From assembly GCA_001600455.1 (NCBI GenBank), contig BCKC01000002.1:5098171-5162170 (forward strand): a stretch of DNA of 64,000 nucleotides, given 5' to 3'. The DNA is from Endocalyx cinctus (taxonomy: Eukaryota; Ascomycota; Sordariomycetes; Amphisphaeriales; Apiosporaceae). Within the stretch, counting starts at the first letter, position 1. Every line of letters begins with the position of its first letter. The position numbers were made by a program, and so were the translations under genes. The notes under the pieces were generated by a model. The model saw only the letters and a program-made list of their open reading frames with translations. It had not been told where the DNA came from and searched no databases. Below, piece by piece: positions 57,255 through 64,000 of the stretch.

Positions 57255-57507
57255 CTTGCCGCCGTGATACGCGAGGATTCGAACAACAGATCATAACGAC
57301 AGGTCGAGACGACGTTTTTTGTTTGCCGATCATATACAGCGTGATGTATACATCGGCATAGGGGAGATCGGCGTTTTTGAGTTCCAGGTCAATTTTCGGA
57401 AAGATGTGATTTGTGAATATTTCGGAGGCCGGGCCTTGCTTGTGCCACTGAAACACATGAAGTCGATAGTCGTCAGTTACAGTAGATAATAGAGAAACAT
57501 GGAGCAT
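57250..57507 (-). pseudogene. N-terminal half of the protease-fold gene, in inverted orientation
   Basis: An 85-codon minus-strand frame encodes WHKQGPASEIFTNHIFPKIDL, LPYADVYITLYMIGKQ and RPVVMICCSNPRV, then stops. This is the N-terminal domain that in homologues directly precedes a segment like RQEAEKLIQRSCIMQSFPEF, which here lies on the plus strand from 57509. The minus reading before WHKQG looks like an intron end (TGTTTCAG acceptor). The orientation is therefore reversed relative to the rest of the gene. It may no longer be made as part of any protein. Confidence 0.6.
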
Positions 57508-57515
57508 GAGGCAAG
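57255..57515. other. Small inversion bounded by a 6-bp inverted repeat
   Basis: CTTGCC at 57255-57260 and GGCAAG at 57510-57515 are inverted copies. Both sit in the same codon phase of the two half-genes (GG-CAA-G). Flipping the segment between them joins the N-terminal frame to the C-terminal frame without a shift. Confidence 0.6.
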
Positions 57516-58993
57516 AAGCTGAGAAGTTGATTCAGAGAAGCTGTATTATGCAGAGCTTTCCCGAGTTTCGACTAGGTACATCACCAACACCTTTGGAACA
57601 ATCAGTCCCAGCTCGGGCTTTGTCGGGTCAATCAGCTCTCCATGGCGATATTAAGAGTTCCTCTTCGGACTATTTCGAAGGAACCGTCTTTTCTCGATCA
57701 AAATCACCTCACGTAGGCAGACGTATATTTGTTATCACAGTTGATGGGAGCATTCGTGCGGCTACAGCAGGTGTAGTCCTACATACAAAACAAGGTTACT
57801 TCCAGCTCACTGTCAGACATGTGACAGAATCGCCAGATCCACTCCCAAGTCATAATTCAATTACGGAAAAATCGAAACCGTTCCATTTCGATTACGACGG
57901 TGAAGACGATCAACAAAAAGCGGCTAAGCTGGTCGAGAGGGCTGTTACTAGCCGAAGAAACCTTGCCCCCCTTACACTTCAACCCAAAGACATTCTTGAT
58001 AGCGATGAGACTAGTTCCAATATTTCGCCCTTTTTGCCTTTCGCGGCTATATCGACCATTCCACCTTCTTCTAAATCACGAAAAAAGCCCGAACTCTTCA
58101 CTAGTTCTTCGTCAGCTTCTGGCGACGACCGGGGAAGACCGTTTCCACCGCGGATTTCAACAGGAGATCAGCGCGGCATATTTATCGAAAGGTTCATTCA
58201 TTATTCCCAGGATAGACAGAGCCCTAGTCTCGATTACGCCTTGATTCCGTTGTTCCCCTCTTCTACAGAACGCGTGAACATTATTTACCTCGGTCGAAGG
58301 CAGAGTCTTCATATCCGAGGGAGGGCACCTTTGACAAATCAAGCGCGACAGGTCATTGTTATAATTGGAAATAGTGTACCTATTAGCGGTTTACTTCTCC
58401 CAGGGGCCACTATGTACCGACGAGGAAGTTCTCAAGAATTCCAAAAGCTATACCTTCTTCAATTAGACAGGGCCGTTATTGAGGGTGATTGCGGCGCAGT
58501 CGTGATTGACAAAGATTCGGGAAACTTGTATGGCTATATAGTGATGGGGTGTGAAGGCACACCAACTGCTTACATCGTTTCCGCTACAGATATATTTGAT
58601 GATATTGGAAAGACGTATGGGTCCTTTACCCTACCGACTGTGATAAATCCGGCATCATCTCACCAGTTATCTGGCATGAGATTTGAGGACAAAGAGAGAA
58701 AAGTAGATAATACTCACTCCATACATACTAGCCGCTTTTTATTTATTTGGGTTATTTATTTGTCTTCTGTCTTTGTTTTATATATTTTATCTTATTTATT
58801 TTATCCATCTTATTCATTTCATTCATTTTATGCTATTCGTTTATTTCGTTTGATGAGTTTCCTTTGTCTGTTTTTTCCGCTCATGGACTTTTTCTATGAT
58901 CAACGGTCTCATAAGCTAGGGCAAAGATCTTTAGAAATGATCAGTTTTATATGTTTATTAACATTTCTCACCGTTGTCATAGTGTATATATAG
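57506..58993 (+). pseudogene. C-terminal part of a chymotrypsin-fold protein separated from its N-terminus by inversion
   Basis: A 495-codon frame. It starts in the middle of a conserved region (RQEAEKLIQRSCIMQSFPEFRLG), so the ATG at 57506 is fortuitous. A serine-protease-like fold follows: His105 in LTVRHV, Asp243 in LDYALIPL and GDCGAVVID around Cys329, then LYGYIVMGCEGTPTAYIVSA. The order H-D-C/S matches chymotrypsin-like proteases, with Cys where fungal relatives as I remember them have Ser (GDSGS). The end is unusual: after residue about 400 the frame is very AT-rich and encodes hydrophobic segments not expected in the family. The body is stop-free, so the inversion may be recent or the truncated protein may still be made. 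Confidence 0.6.
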
Positions 58994-59924
58994 TAGTATA
59001 GTTTATAAAACGGATGAATGGTGTGGTACCCAGCTCGACCGTCTTCTAAGCTAGGGCGAAGGTCTTCAGAAGTGTCATAAACCTGCAAGCATCACACCTT
59101 TAACTTCGTACACAAGTATACACAGGGACAATATATCTGGACACGTTATACTTGTTTATGTGGATTTGGCGCGTGCAGGAGCTCTTCCCGTTAATGCGGT
59201 GTTATGTAAGGGGTATTCTGTTGCCTCGCTTCAGTTTCTCTCCCCCTTTTTCTTGTTGGAGGAGGGGAGGGGGTTTGCAGTGAGGCGAGCGGGAAGGGAT
59301 AATGGATTTTAGAAAAGGAACGTTTTTATTATTAATCTTAAAGTTGCAAGTTCAGGGATGGCCAAGATATATATATGTACATATACAAACTGATAAGTAA
59401 ACTATACGCATTTTTTGCTTTACCATTTCAACCTATTATTTGAGTGAGGTGACTTGGCCAGAAGAGACTTCAGGGTGGAAGTATGGTCTAACAGATATTA
59501 TAGAAGTCCTAGAAGGCATCTCAAACAGTAAATGGCAGAAATGTAGAAGGGAAGTACTCTTCTATTGTACTCGGAACGTTTTTGTTATATATCGATTGTT
59601 CAAGCTTAGAGTTTCTGTAACATTTTTTTTTTTAATAGAAAAATTCTGTTAGCCGAATAAGGGAAAATACCGCAAACTCCGGAGAGCAATGAGAAAATAT
59701 GATTTGAGATTATCTGACTACTTATACCGAAGAATCTGGTCGACTAAAGAGGGACGCGGAGACGTCTAGGGTAGGACAATAAGACTAAGAAGACACGACC
59801 CAGCTTACCCATATAAACGAGATAGAGAAACTACCTAGGATAGTTCTTGATATATCAACACTCCTGGACACTTTTTCCCTCTTTTTATTAAAAAAAAAAA
59901 AAAAAAAAAGCATCTCGACGTGCA
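58994..59924. other. Convergent intergenic region
   Basis: 3' flanks of the plus-strand protease-fold gene and the minus-strand MFS gene; A19 tract at about 59890-59909. No gene. Confidence 0.55.
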
Positions 59925-62094
59925 TCAATGACCTCGATTCCTTACCACCTGCTGGTTATCATTAGCTTGCCTACCCGGCATCTCCACCGAGGGCTCAGCT
60001 GCCGGAACTTGCGATAAAGTGGCCTCGGTTTCTTCACGGTTCACACCTAGAACCACACCCTTTCTCTCACGACTGAGATCGTGATTTTTGACAAACAGGT
60101 TCATGAAGGATGCCAGACCGGCAAACGCGGCGTACTATCGAAGTAGTCTATCATCAGCGAACTAGTGAAGTACGTATCGCGGGGGTTTACAGGCTCCCGT
60201 GTTTTCCTTCTTCTCTTATATCGGAAAAAACTTACCGAAATCCACACGACTCTCAAGGCCCTAAAATAGGTCTGTCTCACAATGATCTGCTGGTCTGACG
60301 GGAGGGAACTGATACCCTCAACGTTGGCTGACGCGTTGTCGCCATCGAACCGGCTAGCCAGCTCCGGGCCAAGCTGATCTACCAAAGCCGGGTTCATAGC
60401 CGTCATCTCGTTCTGGAAGATAACCCCTCCTATCACGACGGACACGGCCGTGGCGATAGACCTAAAAAATCCCATGGTAGCGATCACGGCGGCCGTGTCC
60501 CGAACCGTCGTGGACGCCTGCGCCGCTATGATCGGTGCCTCGATATTCAGACCCACGCCGACGCCCGTGAGGACCTCGAAGACGAACAGCCTGGTCAGAT
60601 TCTCCTCTCCGAAGCCCAGATCGACGAAGAGCCCAACGCCTAGCGTCAGCAGCGCCTGAGCCGCGTGCATCAGGGGCCGGTACCTGCCGGTCTGCTGGAT
60701 GAAGACGCCGGCGGCGGCGGCCGACAGCGAGCACGAGACGATGAGCGGCAGGAGGTGCAACCCAGAGGTGATGGCGTCGGCGCCGAGGGCCGATTGGGAG
60801 TACAGCGGCAGGTAGTACGTGAGCCCGATGAAGACGTACGAGTTGAAGGCGAAGACGCCGTAAGCGGCCGCTTTGGGCCAGCTCGACAGCAGGCGTAGGG
60901 GTATGATAGGGTTGGTGGCGAACTTCCACTCGTTGCATACGAAGATCCCGATCACGACGGCGCCGAACACGATCAGGCTGATGATGGTAGCGGACGACCA
61001 AGGGTAGGTTACGTCCCCGAAGTCGAGGGCGAGAAGGATCATGACGCTTCCACCTAAGCACAAGACACTCCCTGTCCAGTCAATGGCTTTGAGACCAGCC
61101 AGGACCGACGTATTCGGCGATGGTAGATCAAGAAATAAAAGGAGTGCGGCGAAAACCACAGCGCCGATGGGTACTTTTAGAGGGTGCAGGAATTGAAGTC
61201 AGTTATGAACTAAGCGGGTATATGGATCATAGTAAACACTCGAATTCTTGGGTACTTACGATTTATCCAAAAACACCATCTCCAACTAGGTTTAAGCACG
61301 ATGATGAGTCACTTTCCGAAGAAACGCTTTCGGAGAAAAACGACGAGGTTCACTTACGTCAACCGGCTAGTAAACACGCCACCAATAATCGGACCAACCG
61401 CACTCCCGATCGCCCAGATGATAGACGTGACAGCAAGGTACAGCCCTCGTTCGCGTAGCGAGAACATGTCGCAGATGATCGTGTTCACCATAACGCTCAT
61501 GCCGGCGGAGCCGACGCCCTGGACGGCGCGGCCGGCGATGAGCGCGTCGACGTCCGGAGCGAGCGCGCAGAGCAGGCTTCCGGCCAGGAAGATGGCGAGG
61601 GCGGTCAAGATGATTGGTTTGCGCCCCCAGAGATCGGCGACGGAGCCCCAGACGGGTGTCACGGCGGTAAACCCGAGTATAAAAGCGGATCCGATCCAGA
61701 TGTAGCCCGATACGGACCGGAGGTCGGCCACGATGGCTGGGACGGCCGTGGTCACTATGGTTAAGTCTAGAGCTGAGAGCGTGGCGGACAAGCAGAGAGA
61801 TGCCATGGTCATGCCGACGGTGGTGGCTGAGAGGTTTTCGGCGGCGCCCGAGTCTTGGTGGTTTGATGACAAGACTTGTACCGTACCGTATTCATTTTGA
61901 GAGTTGTTACCAACCTCTGATCTGTTGTTTTGAGAGTTTATAGAAGGACCTCTAGCTTCGAGATTATTCAAAGTAATATCAATCACATTGATGTCTGCCG
62001 GTTCACAATTGTTTTGCGTAGTTTGCGTTGTTGGCGACCCTTGAGCCGTAGCTTTACCGGGATGGATGACGGCCTTGAAGATAGATGTCAACAT
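59925..62094 (-). CDS. MFS multidrug/toxin exporter, DHA2 (14-TM) type
   Basis: Minus-strand exons 61358-62094, 61260-61285, 60236-61173 and 59925-60134 give 636 residues. The second exon is only 26 nt and supplies TWRWCFWIN, which must precede LPIGAVVFAALLLF; all phases agree. After a hydrophilic N-terminus (about 90 residues) come TM1 with SALDLTIVTTAVPAIVADL (the LDxTIVNxALP motif of DHA2), GSVADLWGRKP (loop 2-3), GRAVQGVGSAGMSVMVNTI (TM4) and GSAVGPIIGGVFT (motif C of antiporters). Proton-driven exporters of this type remove drugs or secondary metabolites. The last exon adds NLFVKNHDLSRER and a polar cytoplasmic tail. The substrate is unknown and no biosynthetic cluster is adjacent. Confidence 0.9.
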
Positions 62095-63305
62095 ATCTGT
62101 TATAATCACAACAAGGATTTGGTGTAGAAATATCTATGGACAGAATTTGAAGAGACATCCCAATCTTTAAATACTTGATTGAGGGAAAGAGAGTAAAGAC
62201 AATAAAAGGGATCAAGAAATAATACCGTACGTTCGTTCATTTCGTTAGAAGCTTGTGTACAATATAAGATATACAGTATGATACGAATATGACACTGTCC
62301 AAGTCTTGGAATTTGTCCAGGAATCTTGACTCCCCCGACTCCTTCGTCCCTTCGGTCTTCCTGTTCATTTTGCTGACAGTCTTGGGCATCTGACCTCGAT
62401 CCGACTCATAATAACACAACTTTCTGCACAAGAAGATGGAAGAGGGAAGGGGGATCATCATAATAGATCATATACTGACTACTTTCCTCTAGTCTTTTTG
62501 TATTTAGCTACCAACCTCATTTCTCGTAGTTGATCTCGTGATTCGTATAAATTATACCATTCGTTCAAGTACTATATGCATATTACACCAAGGTAGATAT
62601 TCATTTAATGACAGTCCCATCCACTAAGGAGGATTGGATCATAACAAAAATTAAATTTATATATCTTCTCCGGACCTTTCTCGGATCCGGTCTCATGCTC
62701 AGCGCTGAAGATACATGTCAGTTCAAGTGGTTTAAAGCAACGAGGCTAATATCATATTGATGTTTCTTCACAACTAAAGATCACCATCGCAAGAGATTCC
62801 GCTTATTTCCTGGCAATAGCAACAAAAGCATCGTCAATGCCAGTCAAAAAGGGGGTTGAAGTTAAGGGACAAGACCACTTTTTTTTTTCCTCTCTCTATA
62901 GAACAACGAGTTTAATAACATAAAATAGAGGAAAAACGCAAAGCCTATTATACAAGAGAAGCAACTAGCTAAATACTAAAGTTACATTAATGAGCGCTCC
63001 GGAAATGATTAGATTTGCTCGCTCATTTGATGGTTTCGCGCAATTCCTACCAACATGCTGTGCTTCTCTTCGTTTTGTCTCGTATCGGCAAAAGTGTTTT
63101 TTTTTTCTCTCTTTTGTTTCTTTTCCTCTTTTCTTTTCCTGTACCCTCTTGAATTGCGAGTTATCGCGATTTATAGGTCTTTTTTATTTTCATTGTTAAA
63201 CCTGTACCCTATCCTTCCTTCCGCTCCGGCTCGCGAGGAAGAATTAAAGAAAAAAGGGTGACCGGGTCGAACCAGGATCGTTTGGTTCCAGGTTTACATA
63301 TTTTC
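62095..63305. other. Intergenic region between the MFS exporter and Msn5
   Basis: 1.2 kb, AT-rich, with T tracts (62879-62888, 63098-63107). No supported gene. It contains the MFS promoter and the 3' flank of the minus-strand exportin gene. Confidence 0.55.
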
Positions 63306-64000
63306 TCATATATTGAATAGGTTGGCTACACCATCCAGACCATCAGTTCCGTCCGCGCCGGAATTGCCATCCAGTCCAGACTTTCCATTTCCTGTAAAGT
63401 GGCCGTTGGCGGGAGCTGTCATGAATTTCTGTGCCATTTTGCTCCTGTGCGTCTTTTTGCTGCTACTATGTGACTGAGAAGGCAGGTCGATGCTCTTGCC
63501 GAGCTTGCCCATCTCCGAGACGCTAACGCCCTTGAGGTGACGTAACAGCTCCAGGATCATCGCCCTCTGGCCACGGGGAAGAACCTCTTTTCGGCACATG
63601 GAGGCGATGACTTTGTCAACGTCCTCCGCTCTCATGTTGGGCAAAGAGACCAATATATCTCGTGCAGTACTGGTCAGGTGAGCATAAGAGACCACCACCG
63701 TAGCAATTAGGTATGCCAGGTCTTTTTGTAGTTCCACGTAATAGGGCTCGTGGAACGATGTTATGCAAGCCTTGATCACATTTGACGATATGTATTCACG
63801 GATGACAGATGCCGTTTCAGGCGGAATGGAAATTACCCCGTTGCCTCCCTGTTGTGTGTCCTGCTCTGTGATGGCAAAGTCCGCAACGATTGATCGGAAT
63901 ACCCGGAGGATAACACCGCAACATCGAGAGTCCCGCACTCGGATGATATGAGTGCTAAACATCAAAAGGGGCTCTACGATAGAAGAGTGCATTAGACAAA
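63306..64000 (-). CDS. MSN5: C-terminal part of exportin-5/Msn5 karyopherin, cut by the window edge
   Basis: The minus-strand frame is open from the right edge to its stop at 63306, at least 228 residues. It contains HEPYYVELQKDLAYLIATVV, RDILVSLPNMRAEDVDKVIASM and QRAMILELLRHLKGVSVSEMGKL, the C-terminal HEAT-repeat end of fungal Msn5/exportin-5. A Ser/Gly-rich tail follows and ends VANLFNI. Msn5 exports phosphorylated transcription factors and other cargo from the nucleus with Ran-GTP and also imports some proteins. The N-terminal cargo and Ran-binding part lies outside the window. Confidence 0.85.
   Translation of the reverse strand, partial: CLMHSSIVEPLLMFSTHIIRVRDSRCCGVILRVFRSIVADFAITEQDTQQGGNGVISIPPETASVIREYISSNVIKACITSFHEPYYVELQKDLAYLIATVVVSYAHLTSTARDILVSLPNMRAEDVDKVIASMCRKEVLPRGQRAMILELLRHLKGVSVSEMGKLGKSIDLPSQSHSSSKKTHRSKMAQKFMTAPANGHFTGNGKSGLDGNSGADGTDGLDGVANLFNI

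Noticed and set aside
60462..61061. 199-codon Arg/His-rich frame overlapping the MFS exporter
   Set aside because: Same-strand out-of-frame shadow; the real frame has all MFS motifs.
63001..63261. Short plus-strand frames downstream of the Msn5 stop codon
   Set aside because: Phe/Ser/Leu-rich translations of T-rich DNA without coding character.

Overview
The window is nuclear DNA of a filamentous ascomycete (Pezizomycotina, probably a sordariomycete; the class is inferred from overall gene make-up, not proven). Nearly every gene has homologues typical of that group. Introns are short (57-107 nt) with GTAWGT-like donors, CTRAC branch sites and YAG acceptors. Coding sequence is moderately GC-rich, while the intergenic DNA is AT-rich and full of homopolymers, microsatellites and short palindromes. 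Exon joins were worked out by hand from splice signals, phase and family continuity; every multi-exon join listed as confident keeps frame.

Left half (1-33 kb), mostly conserved housekeeping genes: the start of an unidentified gene (cut by the edge), an ecdysoneless/SGT1 regulator, a SAP1/YTA6-like AAA ATPase, mitochondrial ribosomal protein uS17m, a tRNA-Pro(UGG) with intron, an O-methyltransferase, the mitochondrial iron carrier Mrs3/4, a cytochrome b5-fused delta-8 sphingolipid desaturase, a 73-residue two-exon protein, the PIKfyve-complex scaffold Vac14 (8 exons), a HAUS1-like augmin subunit, an ER TPR-DnaJ co-chaperone (DNAJC3/P58IPK type) and a small secreted protein.

Middle (33-48 kb), sparse: a Tyr/Asp/Gly-rich Cys-containing orphan with ambiguous bases, a VOC-domain protein with one membrane segment and a long disordered tail, a badly decayed SRPK-like kinase pseudogene, the 18S rRNA methyltransferase Nep1, a possible orphan secreted protein and another decayed coding frame riddled with Gln-type stop codons.

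Right part (48-64 kb), accessory in character: a secreted GH25 muramidase, a Git1-like glycerophosphodiester/phosphate transporter divergent from a membrane-anchored M24 peptidase, a fungal-specific protein with a C-terminal membrane anchor, a protease-fold gene whose 5' part has been flipped by a small inversion, a 14-TM DHA2-type MFS exporter with a 26-nt micro-exon, and the C-terminal end of the exportin Msn5.

No CRISPR array, intact transposon, rRNA gene or complete secondary-metabolite cluster is visible. The most unusual structures are the roughly 250-bp intragenic inversion at 57.26-57.51 kb, bounded by a 6-bp inverted repeat, and two short palindromic words (ATCCATGGAT and CCTAGCTGCCTAGG) that recur across non-coding DNA far more often than chance.
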